DNA of 64,000 nucleotides, from positions 1,426,001-1,490,000 of the forward strand of contig NZ_WING01000001.1 in assembly GCF_009793335.1 (NCBI RefSeq), read 5' to 3'. The notes beneath the pieces were generated by a model, which made no database searches, had not been told where the DNA came from, and saw nothing but the letters and a program-made list of their open reading frames with translations. Each line of letters begins with the position of its first letter. The first letter of the stretch is position 1. The stretch is from Actinomadura sp. J1-007. Lineage in GTDB: Bacteria; Actinomycetota; Actinomycetes; Streptosporangiales; Streptosporangiaceae. Positions 26,966-35,903 of this stretch are shown piece by piece. Made by a program: the position numbers and the translations under genes.

Positions 26966-27586
26966 ATGACCGCCGCGCTGGCCTTCGCGGGCGCCGCGAT
27001 GCTCATCAACGTGATGCCCGGCCTCGACACGCTGCTCGTCGTACGGACGTCCGTCGCCCAGGGCCGCAAGGGCGGCCTGGCCGCGACCCTAGGCATCCTC
27101 ACCGGCTGCGTGGCCTGGGGACTCACGACGGCCATCGGCCTGACGGCCCTGCTGACCGCCTCCCACGTGGCGTACGACACCCTCCGCATCTGCGGCGCCG
27201 CCTACCTCGTCTACCTGGGCGCGACGGCCCTCTGGCGATCCAGAAAACCCGCCGAGGAACCCACCGAACAACTCATCGCCCCCACCGGCCACTGGGCCGC
27301 GTTCCGCGCCGGAATGGGCACGAATCTGCTCAACCCCAAAGCGGGCGTCTTCTACATGAGCCTGATCCCGCAGTTCATCCCGGACGGCGCACCGACGTTC
27401 AGTACGACGCTCCTGTTCACCGCGATCGACCTAGTGGAACTGGCCGTCTGGTACTGGCTTCTCGCCGGTGCGGCCTCAGCCCTGAGCGAGCGAATCAGAC
27501 GCCCCGCCTTCCGCCGCCGCATGGAACAGGTAACCGGCGTAGCCTTCTTCGCCTTCGCCGCCAACGTCCTAGCCGACCGCCCCTAA
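26966..27586 (+). CDS. LysE/RhtB family amino acid exporter
   Basis: 206 residues with about six membrane helices. The family pattern is clear: MLINVMPGLDTLLVVRTSVA (the conserved N/S-PGP-like loop), GILTGCVAWGLTTAIGLTAL, YLVYLGATALWRSRK, and GTNLLNPKAGVFYMSLIPQF with the conserved NPK. It exports amino acids or derivatives through the cytoplasmic membrane. It starts 45 bases after the PucR gene, in the same direction, with AAGGAGAC upstream of ATG 26966. Its placement beside proline genes hints at amino-acid overflow, but the substrate is unknown. Confidence 0.9.
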   Translation: MTAALAFAGAAMLINVMPGLDTLLVVRTSVAQGRKGGLAATLGILTGCVAWGLTTAIGLTALLTASHVAYDTLRICGAAYLVYLGATALWRSRKPAEEPTEQLIAPTGHWAAFRAGMGTNLLNPKAGVFYMSLIPQFIPDGAPTFSTTLLFTAIDLVELAVWYWLLAGAASALSERIRRPAFRRRMEQVTGVAFFAFAANVLADRP

Positions 27587-27596
27587 CAAGGACCGA

Positions 27597-27781
27597 AGAC
27601 CGACCAGGACCAAGGACCGAAGCCCCGAAGGGCAGGGGGCAAGGGGCGAAGCCCCAAAAACCACGCGCACACCGAAACCAAGCCGCAGGGACGAAGTCCC
27701 GAACGGCCCAACAAGCCCAGCCACCAAGGGGTGTGGGGGCGGAAGCCCCCACAGCCGGGGGGCTCGGGGGGTCGCCCCCCC
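27597..27781. repeat. Run of small GC hairpins with GAA/GGAA loops
   Basis: Four stem-loops in a row: GGGGC-GAA-GCCCC (27643-27655), GGGAC-GAA-GTCCC (27688-27700), TGTGGGGGC-GGAA-GCCCCCACA (27732-27753), and a G6/C6-type stem at about 27758-27780. Between them lie repeats of ggaccgaag. Such stem-loop clusters are common in intergenic DNA of this actinomycete group. Confidence 0.6.
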
Positions 27782-27840
27782 GATAAAAAGCGAATGGCTC
27801 CCCCGGAAGCAAACCAACGGTTTGCGACCAGGGGAGCCCC
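27782..27840 (-). terminator. Intrinsic terminator of the initiator tRNA
   Basis: On the minus strand, GGGGCTCCCC pairs with GGGGGAGCC, with an inner perfect GCAAACC-GTT-GGTTTGC stem. It is followed directly by ATTCGCTTTTTATC. It sits just after the tRNA and is a textbook hairpin plus T-tract. Confidence 0.85.
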
Positions 27841-27847
27841 AAGCCAG

Positions 27848-27921
27848 TAGCGGGGGCAGGATTTGAACCTGCGACCTCTGGGTTATGAGCCCAGCGAGCT
27901 ACCGAACTGCTCCACCCCGCG
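27848..27921 (-). tRNA. Initiator tRNA-fMet (CAT)
   Basis: 74 bases. The acceptor 5' strand CGCGGGG pairs with CCCCGCT, leaving the C1:U72 mismatch that marks bacterial initiator tRNA. The anticodon stem-loop CTGGG-CTCATAA-CCCAG has the three consecutive G:C pairs needed for P-site entry. The T-loop is GTTCAAAT and the anticodon is CAT. CCA is not encoded. A strong terminator follows. Confidence 0.97.
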
Positions 27922-27968
27922 GCGATGCCTCAACTGTAGCGGGCCCGAGGGGCTTGGGCCAAATCGTT

Positions 27969-29012
27969 TCAGCAGGACGGGATCTCGCCCTTGCCGCCGT
28001 TGAGGGCGGCGATGGATTCGCGGGCTCCGTGGAGGGTGTCGGCGCGGACGAGGCGGAGGCCGTCGGGCTTGGCGGCCTTGGCGTCGGAGCAGTTGCCCTT
28101 GGGGGTGAGGAAGGTGGTGGCGCCGGCCTTGCGGGCGGCGACCATCTTCTGCTGGATGCCGCCGATGGGGCCGACCTTGCCCTCGGCGGTGATGGTGCCG
28201 GTTCCGGCGATGAACTTGCCGCCGGTCATCGACTCGGGGGTGAGCTTGTCGATGATGGCGAGGGAGAACATCAGCCCGGCGGAGGGGCCGCCGACGTCGC
28301 CGACGCTGATGTCGATCTTGAAGGGGAACTTGTACTGGTCGCCGAGGACGACGCCGACGACCGGGCGCTTGCCGGTCGGGTCGGCGGCGGTGGTGAGGGT
28401 GACCTTCTGCTCCTTGCCGGAGCGCTTGACCGTGAGCGCGGCGGACGCGCCGATCTTGCGCTTGGCCATCAGGTCGGTGACCTGGGAGGTGCTGGTGATC
28501 TTTGTGCCGTCCAGGCTGACGATCTCGTCGCCGGGCTGGAGCCTGCCCTCGGCGGGCATGCCCTTCTGGACGCTGTTCACGACGGTCTGAGTGGACAGCT
28601 TGATGCCGAGCTCGTTCAGCGCGGCGGCCTCGGCGGACTGCTGGGAGTCCTGCATCTGGCGGACGTTCTCCTGGTCCACCTGCTTCTGCGACTCGTTCTT
28701 GGGGAAGATCGTCTCCTCGGGGACGATCGCCGTGTCGCTCTGGAGCCAGCCGCGCAGCGCGGTGAACAGGTCGATCCGGCCGCCGGGCCCGCCCCGGTAG
28801 GTGACGGTGACGAAGTTGAGGTGGCCCTTGTCGTCGTAGGTCCGGCGCCCGTCGATCTTGATGAGCGGCTCGCCCTTCTCGTTCGTGCCGAGGGTGTTGC
28901 TCGTCGGGCCGGGCATGAGCGCCACGTACGGCACGGGCATCAGCGAGCCGACGAGGGCCAGGACGAGGACGAGCACGCTCGCGACGGTGAGCGTGGCGGC
29001 ACGACGAGACAT
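27969..29012 (-). CDS. PDZ domain-containing Lon-type (S16) serine protease, YlbL-like
   Basis: 347 residues. There is one N-terminal membrane anchor (LTVASVLVLVLALVGSLMPV). A PDZ domain lies around residues 130-200 (GMPAEGRLQPGDEIVSLDGT). A C-terminal Lon-like domain carries the catalytic Ser in VGGPSAGLMFSLA and Lys in GGIQQKMVAARKAGA. It is anchored in the membrane with the protease outside or at the membrane face. The M. tuberculosis counterpart is Rv3194c, beside UPF0182 Rv3193c as here. The start ATG is at 29012. It may process secreted or envelope proteins; no substrate is known. Confidence 0.92.
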   Translation of the reverse strand: MSRRAATLTVASVLVLVLALVGSLMPVPYVALMPGPTSNTLGTNEKGEPLIKIDGRRTYDDKGHLNFVTVTYRGGPGGRIDLFTALRGWLQSDTAIVPEETIFPKNESQKQVDQENVRQMQDSQQSAEAAALNELGIKLSTQTVVNSVQKGMPAEGRLQPGDEIVSLDGTKITSTSQVTDLMAKRKIGASAALTVKRSGKEQKVTLTTAADPTGKRPVVGVVLGDQYKFPFKIDISVGDVGGPSAGLMFSLAIIDKLTPESMTGGKFIAGTGTITAEGKVGPIGGIQQKMVAARKAGATTFLTPKGNCSDAKAAKPDGLRLVRADTLHGARESIAALNGGKGEIPSC

Positions 29013-29040
29013 GGCGGAAACTCTATGCGCAAACGGGCCC

Positions 29041-29466
29041 TCAGCAGGCGCCGACCCACTCGTCCCCGCCGTCGGCGAACGTCTGGTGCTTCCAGATCGG
29101 CACCTGGGCCTTGAGGTCGTCGATCAGGCGCCGGCACGCCTCGAACGCCTCGCCGCGGTGCGGGCAGGACGCGGCGACGACGACGGCGAGGTCGCCGATC
29201 CGCAGGTCGCCGACGCGGTGCACCGCGGCGAGGGCCCGGACCGGGAAGTCGGCGGCGACCTTCTCCATGACGGCGCGCAGTTCCCGTTCGACCGTGGGGT
29301 GCGCGCTGTAGGCCAGGGCGCTGACCGCGCGCGCGTGGTCGGAGTCGCGCACGGTCCCGACGAACAGGGCGGTGCCGCCGGCGCCGGGGTCGCCGACGGC
29401 GGCGAACACCTCGTCCACCGACAGGGGCGTGTCGCGGATGCCGATCAGCCTGATGACGTCGCTCAC
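29041..29466 (-). CDS. moaE: Molybdopterin synthase catalytic subunit MoaE
   Basis: 141 residues, the usual length. It transfers sulfur from the MoaD thiocarboxylate to cyclic pyranopterin to make molybdopterin. Family landmarks are ALFVGTVRDSDHARAVSALA, VHRVGDLRIGDLAVVVA, CPHRGEAFEACRRLIDDLK and the catalytic-lysine segment VPIWKHQTF. The start is GTG 29466, ten bases before the stop of the PPA1309 gene. No other molybdenum cofactor gene is nearby. Confidence 0.94.
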   Translation of the reverse strand: MSDVIRLIGIRDTPLSVDEVFAAVGDPGAGGTALFVGTVRDSDHARAVSALAYSAHPTVERELRAVMEKVAADFPVRALAAVHRVGDLRIGDLAVVVAASCPHRGEAFEACRRLIDDLKAQVPIWKHQTFADGGDEWVGAC

Positions 29467-29476
29467 GTCCCGCAGG

Positions 29477-30037
29477 CTACCCCGCCGAACCGGTGTCGGG
29501 CTCGGCCGCCGCCGCCGGTTCCGGCTCGTCCGGTTCGAGCGTCGCGGCCAGGGCCTCGGCGAGGGCGGGGACGAGCTCGGGCCCGGCGAGCACCTCGTCG
29601 TCGGCCTCGTGGCGCCGCAGCCGCAGCGCGGAGTGGCGGGTGCCGTCCCGCAGCACGCCGACGATCATGCGGACGTCCTCGCGGGAGGGGTGCTCGGCGG
29701 CGTACGCGGCGGCCTCCGACTCGTCCTCGGGGATGCCGTCCTCGGCGTCCGGCGGCAGGACGACCCGTTCGAGCACGAGGGCGCAGCCCGCGACCGCGTC
29801 CGGCCAGGCGATGGTGGCGAGGGCGTCCTCGACGGCGGCCTGCTCGGGCAGGGCGGGCTGCTCCAGCGCGGCGAGGGTCTCGGCGTCCGGCGCCAGCCCG
29901 AGCTGGTCGGCGAGCTCGGGCTCGGCCTGGCGCAGCTCGCCGCTGCGCACCAGCGCGTAGAGGCGCGGCGGACGGTCCCAGCCCTCCTGGGCGGTGTGGC
30001 GTTCGAGGTCCAGTACGACTTCTTCCAGAAGACTCAC
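29477..30037 (-). CDS. PPA1309 family protein
   Basis: 186 residues from GTG 30037. It is a conserved actinobacterial protein of unknown function. The N-terminus SLLEEVVLDLERHTAQEGWD and the segments RPPRLYALVRSGELRQAEP and AAYAAEHPSREDVRMIVGVL with HSALRLRR are the recognisable conserved blocks. It is acidic, has no signal peptide or membrane segment, and ends in an Ala/Glu/Pro-rich tail. It is divergent from the UPF0182 gene and immediately upstream of moaE; this placement is common in actinomycetes. Confidence 0.82.
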   Translation of the reverse strand: MSLLEEVVLDLERHTAQEGWDRPPRLYALVRSGELRQAEPELADQLGLAPDAETLAALEQPALPEQAAVEDALATIAWPDAVAGCALVLERVVLPPDAEDGIPEDESEAAAYAAEHPSREDVRMIVGVLRDGTRHSALRLRRHEADDEVLAGPELVPALAEALAATLEPDEPEPAAAAEPDTGSAG

Positions 30038-30185
30038 GGGGCCATCTTTCCCCCAATCGCGCACCGGAATTGCCGGAACGGCCCCGGATCGGGCCGGGGA
30101 CATGCGGGAACCCCCGCCGGGTCGGTAAGTTGCATACACAGCACCGGCGGGCCGCCGGTGGGCGAGACCTTGAACGGAGGGGCCC

Positions 30186-33100
30186 TTGACCTTCCGGACT
30201 CCCGGCTTCGGGCGCCGGCTCGGAACCGGCCGGACGAGGCTGGTGCTGCCGGTCCTGGTGGCACTGGCGCTGCTGCTGATCGTCTTCATCGTGTACACGG
30301 CGGTCTGGACGAACCTGCTCTGGTACAGATCGGTCGGGTTCGAGGAGGTCTACACGACGCAGCTCCAGGCGCGGGCCGTCCTGTTCGCCGGCTCCGGCCT
30401 GTTCATGGCCCTCGTCGTCGGCGCCAACGTGGTGGTCGCGCACCGGCTCCGCCCCGCGTACCGGCCGCTGTCGGTCGAGCAGCAGGGGCTGGAGCGCTAC
30501 CGGACGGTCATCGACCCGCGCCGCAGGCTGATCATGGCGGGCACGCTCGGGCTGCTCGCGATCCTGACCGGCTCGTCGGTGTCGGGGCAGTGGCCGGTCT
30601 GGCTGGCGTTCCTCAACCGGACGTCGTTCGGGGAGAAGGACCCGCAGTTCCACAAGGACATCTCGTTCTACGTCTTCACCTACCCGTTCCTGCGGCTGGT
30701 GCTGGGCGTGGTGTTCGCGACCGTGATCCTGTCGGTGCTGGCCGCCGTGATGGTGCACTACCTGTACGGGGGGCTGCGGCTCCAGGGGCCGGGCGACAAG
30801 GCGAGCCCGCCCGCGCGCGCCCACCTGTCGGTGCTGGTCGGCCTGTTCGTGCTGCTGAAGGCGTTCGCCTACTGGTTCGACCGCTACGGGCTCGTCCACT
30901 CCGAACGGGGCGTCACGACGGGCGCCTCGTACACCGACGTCAACGCGCTGCTGCCCGCCAAGACGATCCTGGCCGTCATCGCGGTGATCTGCGCGGTGAT
31001 GTTCTTCAGCAACCTGATGCGGCGCGGGATGATGCTGCCCGGCGTCGGCTTCACGCTGCTGGTGCTGTCGGCGATCCTGGTCGGCGGCCTGTACCCGCTG
31101 CTGATCCAGAGGGTCCAGGTCGGGCCGGACGAGCTGGCCAAGGAGCGGCAGTTCATCCAGCGCAACATCGCCCAGACCCGCAAGGCGTACGGCGTCGCCG
31201 ACGTCCGGCCCGAGCCGTACGGGACCAGGCCGGAGACCGACCCGAAGAAGCTCGCGGACCGGCGCGGCGAGCACTCCGGGGTGCGGCTGCTCGACCCGGC
31301 GGTGGTCGGCCCGGCGTTCCAGCAGCTCCAGCAGATCCGCGACTTCTACAAGTTCCCCGACACCCTCGACGTGGACCGCTACCTGATCGACGGCAAGACG
31401 CAGGACTCGGTCGTCGCCGTCCGCGAGTTGCAGGGGCCGCCGAACGGGCAGCGCGGCTGGGTGAAGGACCACCTGATCTACACGCACGGGTACGGCTTCG
31501 TCCGGGCGCTCGGCGGGTCCCTCAGCAAGGACGGCACGCCCGACTTCCAGCAGAAGGACATGCCGCAGAAGCCCGACGGCACCCCGCAGGTCGCCAGGCC
31601 GCAGATCTACTTCGGCGAGCGGTCGTCGTCGTACTCCGTCGTCGGCGGCCGGGGGCAGAACGAGCTGGACTACCCCGACGGCGCCGTCCAGACGGGGCAG
31701 CACGACCACACCTACGCGGGCGAGGGCGGCGTCAAGGTCGACTCGTTCCTGCGGCGGCTGATGTTCGCGACCAAGTTCCAGGACACCAACCTGCTGCTGT
31801 CGGGCGCGATCAAGAAGGACGCGAAGATCCTCTACAACCGGACGCCGCGCGAGATGGTGCAGCGCGCCGCGCCCTGGCTGACCCTCGACGGCAACCCGTA
31901 CCCGACCGTCGTGAACGGCCGGATCCTGTGGGTCGTGGACGGCTACACCACGTCCAACGGCTACCCGTATTCCGAGACGCTCGGGCTCCAGGACGCCACC
32001 CGCGACACGATCACCGACACCCGTTCGGCGGTCGCGAAGCAGGCCGACCACCGGATCAACTACCTGCGCAACTCGGTGAAGGCCACGGTGGACGCCTACG
32101 ACGGGACCGTCCACCTCTACCAGTGGGACGAGCAGGACCCGATCGCCAGAACGTGGATGAAGGTCTTCAAGAACGTCGAGCCGAAGGCGAAGATCCCGCA
32201 GGAGCTGCTCGCGCACCTGCGCTACCCGGAGGACCTGTTCAAGGTCCAGCGGCGCATCCTCGCGAAGTACCACGTGACGCAGGCCGACTCGTTCTACAAC
32301 GGGCAGGGCTTCTGGGACGTCCCCGAGGACCCCAACCCGGCCAACAAGGGCAAGACGCAGCCGCCGTACTACCTGAGCCTCCAGATGCCGGCGACCGCGC
32401 AGCAGTCGGCGGCGCAGCCGCAGGGCGGCGGGCAGGCCCCTGGCGGGCAGGTCCCGGCGCAGGGGCCCCCGGCGACGGGACCGCAGGCGAGACCGGCGGC
32501 GCAGCCGTCCGGGCGGCCTCAGGAGCCCGATCCCCCGCCGGCGGCCCAGGAGCCGCGCTTCTCCCTCACGTCCGTCTACACGCCGCGCAACCAGCGCTAC
32601 CTGTCGGCGTTCCTGACGGCCGACTCCACGCCCGGCAGCGGCTACGGCAAGCTCAGGCTGCTGGAGATGCCGAGCGTCGACCAGCCGGGGCTGAAGAGGC
32701 CGCAGGGGCCGGGCCAGGTCCAGCAGGCGTTCGAGAACGACGGCCCGATCCGGACGCTGCTGTTCCCGCAGCGCAACAGCGGCACCGAGACCAAGCTCGG
32801 CAACCTGCTCACGCTGCCGTTCGCGGGCGGGCTGCTCAACGTCGAGCCGGTCTACAGCCAGGCCACGCAGAGCAACCAGGCGCCGTACCCGACGCTGCTC
32901 GCCGTCCTCGTGAAGTACGGCGACGCGGTCGCGCACGGCAGGACCCTGGACGAGGCGCTCCGCGAGCTCTTCCGGGGCGGGGGCACGACGCCGCCCCCGC
33001 CGGACACCGGCGCGAAGGGCGGGAAGGGCGGGGCGATCGACCCCGAGGTGAGCAAGGCGATCAACGAGCTGGCGGACGCGATCAAGGCGTACGAGAAGGC

Positions 33101-33269
33101 CCAGGGGTCCCAGGACTACACCGAGATGGGCAACGCCTGGGCCCGCATCAAGAAGGCCCGCGACGCCCTGGCCGCCGCCCAGAAGGCCGCGCCGCCCGCG
33201 TCCCCGTCGCCGAACCCGTCGGAATCGCCGACGCCGTCGACGAGCCCGACCGCCAAGCCGTCCGGCTAG
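30186..33269 (+). CDS. UPF0182 family membrane protein
   Basis: 1,027 residues, orthologous in type to M. tuberculosis Rv3193c. The N-terminal 330 residues hold about seven membrane helices (LVLPVLVALALLLIVFIVYT, VLFAGSGLFMALVVGANVVV and others). The large remaining domain is expected outside (YGVADVRPEPYGTRPETDPK, FRYPEDLF-like LRYPEDLFKVQRRILAKYHV). An unusual Gln/Pro/Gly-rich insert lies near residues 735-790, and a Pro/Ser-rich tail (SPSPNPSESPTPSTSPT) closes the protein. The TTG start at 30186 follows CGGAGGGG. Function is unknown; it is widely conserved in actinobacteria. Confidence 0.92.
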   Translation: MTFRTPGFGRRLGTGRTRLVLPVLVALALLLIVFIVYTAVWTNLLWYRSVGFEEVYTTQLQARAVLFAGSGLFMALVVGANVVVAHRLRPAYRPLSVEQQGLERYRTVIDPRRRLIMAGTLGLLAILTGSSVSGQWPVWLAFLNRTSFGEKDPQFHKDISFYVFTYPFLRLVLGVVFATVILSVLAAVMVHYLYGGLRLQGPGDKASPPARAHLSVLVGLFVLLKAFAYWFDRYGLVHSERGVTTGASYTDVNALLPAKTILAVIAVICAVMFFSNLMRRGMMLPGVGFTLLVLSAILVGGLYPLLIQRVQVGPDELAKERQFIQRNIAQTRKAYGVADVRPEPYGTRPETDPKKLADRRGEHSGVRLLDPAVVGPAFQQLQQIRDFYKFPDTLDVDRYLIDGKTQDSVVAVRELQGPPNGQRGWVKDHLIYTHGYGFVRALGGSLSKDGTPDFQQKDMPQKPDGTPQVARPQIYFGERSSSYSVVGGRGQNELDYPDGAVQTGQHDHTYAGEGGVKVDSFLRRLMFATKFQDTNLLLSGAIKKDAKILYNRTPREMVQRAAPWLTLDGNPYPTVVNGRILWVVDGYTTSNGYPYSETLGLQDATRDTITDTRSAVAKQADHRINYLRNSVKATVDAYDGTVHLYQWDEQDPIARTWMKVFKNVEPKAKIPQELLAHLRYPEDLFKVQRRILAKYHVTQADSFYNGQGFWDVPEDPNPANKGKTQPPYYLSLQMPATAQQSAAQPQGGGQAPGGQVPAQGPPATGPQARPAAQPSGRPQEPDPPPAAQEPRFSLTSVYTPRNQRYLSAFLTADSTPGSGYGKLRLLEMPSVDQPGLKRPQGPGQVQQAFENDGPIRTLLFPQRNSGTETKLGNLLTLPFAGGLLNVEPVYSQATQSNQAPYPTLLAVLVKYGDAVAHGRTLDEALRELFRGGGTTPPPPDTGAKGGKGGAIDPEVSKAINELADAIKAYEKAQGSQDYTEMGNAWARIKKARDALAAAQKAAPPASPSPNPSESPTPSTSPTAKPSG

Positions 33270-33284
33270 CGGCGCGGGCGCGGG

Positions 33285-33324
33285 CCGAGCCCGCCGGGTG
33301 CTTCCGGGCCCGGCGGGGCTCGGG
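33285..33324. terminator. Bidirectional terminator between convergent genes
   Basis: CCGAGCCCGCCGGG and CCCGGCGGGGCTCGG form a stem of about 14 bp with one bulged base and a ten-base loop. It lies in the 55-base gap between the UPF0182 gene and the convergent SDR gene. Confidence 0.6.
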
Positions 33325-34407
33325 TCAGCGGCGGCGCTTGCGGGCTCGGCGGATCGCGGCGGCGGCGCCGATGGCGGCGACCGTGGCGCCCGCCGCCGTG
33401 GCCATCGTCGCCTCCTTGCCGCCCACGCGGCGGCCGACGACGGCGTGCCGGCCCGCCGTCTCCTCCATCAGCGCGAGCAGGGCCGTGGCGTTGTCGTAGG
33501 CGGGCTTCCACCCGGCGGCGCGCAGGCGGGCGCAGTCGACCACCCACGGGTACGTGACGTAGGTGAGGTCGGTGGCGGGCGCGGGCGTCATGCCGAGCCG
33601 GTGCAGGCGCTGCGCCATGCCGAACGTGAGGGCGGCGGGCAGCTCGAAGCCGCGCTTGCCGGTGATCTCGATGACCTCCTCGGCGCCGAGCCAGCCCTCG
33701 CAGCCGACCGCGACCGGGCCCGGCACGTCCTCGACGACGACGAGTTCGAGGGCGGACGCCAGGTCCTCGACGTGGCAGAACTGCCAGCCGGGCGTGCTGC
33801 CCTTGACCGACAGCAGCCGGGGCGCCTCGAAGTGCCGGGTGATCACGGTGTCGATGCCGGGCCCGACGAGCGCGGCGGGCCGTACGACGGTGACCTCCAG
33901 GCCGGGGTGGGTGACCGGGGCGTTCGCCGCGAGGTCCTCGATCTCCAGGTAGTCGCCCGCGATGCTCGCGTTGGCCTCGGCGAGCAGCGGGGCGTCCTCG
34001 TTGAGGGGGATCCCGTTGTCGGGGCCCGCCCCGTAGACCATCGCGCTCGTGACGAGGACCACCCGCCGCACGCGCGCCGCCGCGGCGGCGGTGACGGCGG
34101 TCTGCGCGCCCCGCACGTTGTGGGTGCGGCGGTCGCGGGCGTCCGCCTCGGGCGAACGCTCGACGTCGAGGTTGACGATCACGTCCACGTCCGACAGCCG
34201 GTTGGACAGCAACGGGTCGCGGATGTCGACCACGCGCCAGGTGACGCCCGGCACGTCCCCCCGCTGCCCGTCGATCGCGACGACCTTGCGGATCTCCTCG
34301 CGCTCGGCGAGCCGGGCGGCCAGCAGCCGCCCCACCCCGGTGGCCGCCCCGGTGACGGCGACGACCGGGCCCTTACTACGCCGAGGGCGAACCTTGCCCG
34401 TTGCCAC
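33325..34407 (-). CDS. NAD-dependent epimerase/dehydratase (atypical SDR)
   Basis: 360 residues. The cofactor motif is VTGAATGVGRLLAARL (residues 17-32), a variant of TGxxGxxG. The active-site region VLVTSAMVYGAG has the SDR-type Tyr. The segment GWQFCHVEDLASALELVV is usual for extended and atypical SDRs. The C-terminus adds an Ala-rich, possibly membrane-associated stretch (MATAAGATVAAIGAAAAIRR) that ends very basic (RARKRRR). The GTG start is at 34407. It is convergent with UPF0182 and divergent from the metalloprotease. The substrate is unknown. Confidence 0.85.
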   Translation of the reverse strand: MATGKVRPRRSKGPVVAVTGAATGVGRLLAARLAEREEIRKVVAIDGQRGDVPGVTWRVVDIRDPLLSNRLSDVDVIVNLDVERSPEADARDRRTHNVRGAQTAVTAAAAARVRRVVLVTSAMVYGAGPDNGIPLNEDAPLLAEANASIAGDYLEIEDLAANAPVTHPGLEVTVVRPAALVGPGIDTVITRHFEAPRLLSVKGSTPGWQFCHVEDLASALELVVVEDVPGPVAVGCEGWLGAEEVIEITGKRGFELPAALTFGMAQRLHRLGMTPAPATDLTYVTYPWVVDCARLRAAGWKPAYDNATALLALMEETAGRHAVVGRRVGGKEATMATAAGATVAAIGAAAAIRRARKRRR

Positions 34408-34496
34408 GGGGGTGCCCCCTTCCTCGTGTACGCGACTTCGCCGGGACCGGCTAACGTTGCGGATATGAGCCCATCATGCATCCCAGGGGCAAACCG

Positions 34497-35903
34497 ATGA
34501 GTGACACTCCCTTCGGCTTCAACCGTCCTGGAGACGGGGACGACGACAAGCCCCAGGATCCATTCAAGGCCATGGGCGGCGACATGTCGCAGTTCGCCGA
34601 CATGCTGCACCGCTTCGCCGACATGATCGGCGGCCAGGGTGCGGGAGGCGGCACGGGTGGCCCCCTGAACTGGGACCTGGCGAAGAACATCGCGCGGCAC
34701 ACCGTCGCCGAGCAGGGCGACCCTTCGATCGTCGACGCCGAGCGGCGCCAGGTGCAGGAGGCGCTGCGGCTCGCCGAGCTGTGGCTGGACGAGGGCACGA
34801 CGCTCCCGGCCGGGATCCGCACGCCGCAGGCGTGGAGCCGGTCGGAGTGGATCGAGCAGACGCTGCCGGTGTGGGCGAAGGTGTGCGACCCGATCGCGTC
34901 CCGGATGGTCGAGTCCATGGGCGGCGCGCTCGGCGGCGCCGGGGACATCCCCGCCGACATGCAGGCGATGGCGGGCCCGCTGATCGGCATGGTCAAGCAG
35001 ATGGCCGGGGCCATGGTCGGCGGCCAGGCCGGGCAGGCGCTCGGCGCGCTCGCCCGCGAGGTGACCGGCTCGGCCGATGTCGGCCTGCCGCTGGCGCCGA
35101 ACGGCGTCGGCGCGCTGCTGCCCGCCGGGGTCGAGGCGTTCGGCGCGGGCCTGGAGGTCTCCGACGACGAGGTGCGGCTCTACCTGGCGCTGCGCGAGGC
35201 CGCCCACCAGCGGCTGTTCGCGCACGTCCCGTGGCTGCGCGCGCACCTGCTCGGCGCGGTCGAGGAGTACGCGCGGGGCATCACGGTCGACCTGTCGGGC
35301 ATCGAGCAGGCCGTGCAGGGCCTGGACCTGAGCAACCCCGAGGCGCTCCAGGAGGCGCTCGGCGGCGAGATCTCCCTCCAGCCCGAGGAGACCCCCAGGC
35401 AGAAGGCGGCGCTCGCCCGCCTGGAGACCACGCTCGCGCTGGTCGAGGGCTGGGTCGACACCGTGGTCAACCAGGTCGCCGGGGACCGGCTGCCCGGTTC
35501 GGCGAAGCTGGCCGAGGCCGTCCGGCGCCGCCGGGCGACCGGCGGCCCCGCCGAGCGGACGTTCGCGACGCTCGTCGGCCTGGAACTGCGCCCCCGGCGG
35601 CTGCGCGAGGCGGGCGCCCTGTGGCGGCTGCTGACCGAGGCCCGCGGCACGCAGGGCCGCGACGCGGTGTGGGAGCACCCCGACCTGCTGCCGACCGCCG
35701 AGGACCTCGACGACCCCGAGGGCTTCGTCCACGGCCGCGACGAGATCGAGGGCCTCTCCGACCTCGACATCTCCGCCCTGACCGCGGGCGGCGGCGCCAC
35801 CAAGGCCGAGAGCAAGGACGAGGACGGGCCCGCCGAGGACGCGGACGAGAAGGACGAGAAGGACGGCAAGGGCGAGGACGGCGGCGGGGAGCCCCGCTCG
35901 TGA
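34497..35903 (+). CDS. Zinc-dependent metalloprotease (DUF2342)
   Basis: 468 residues from ATG 34497, chosen for the AGGGGC site; ATG 34476 is in frame. It corresponds to M. tuberculosis Rv3195. The N-terminus has FGFNRPGDGDDDKPQDPFKA and LNWDLAKNIARHTVAEQGDP. The putative zinc-site segment is YLALREAAHQRLFAHVPWLR, near residue 235, followed by VEGWVDTVVNQVAGDRLPGS. The C-terminal 50 residues are a highly charged, probably disordered Asp/Glu/Lys tail. The stop overlaps the GTG of a very small gene. Protease activity is inferred from the family. Confidence 0.9.
   Translation: MSDTPFGFNRPGDGDDDKPQDPFKAMGGDMSQFADMLHRFADMIGGQGAGGGTGGPLNWDLAKNIARHTVAEQGDPSIVDAERRQVQEALRLAELWLDEGTTLPAGIRTPQAWSRSEWIEQTLPVWAKVCDPIASRMVESMGGALGGAGDIPADMQAMAGPLIGMVKQMAGAMVGGQAGQALGALAREVTGSADVGLPLAPNGVGALLPAGVEAFGAGLEVSDDEVRLYLALREAAHQRLFAHVPWLRAHLLGAVEEYARGITVDLSGIEQAVQGLDLSNPEALQEALGGEISLQPEETPRQKAALARLETTLALVEGWVDTVVNQVAGDRLPGSAKLAEAVRRRRATGGPAERTFATLVGLELRPRRLREAGALWRLLTEARGTQGRDAVWEHPDLLPTAEDLDDPEGFVHGRDEIEGLSDLDISALTAGGGATKAESKDEDGPAEDADEKDEKDGKGEDGGGEPRS

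Noticed and set aside
29372..33499. Very long plus-strand frame overlapping UPF0182
   Set aside because: It is a shadow frame rich in Arg/Gly/Pro; the UPF0182 frame has membrane helices and conserved blocks.
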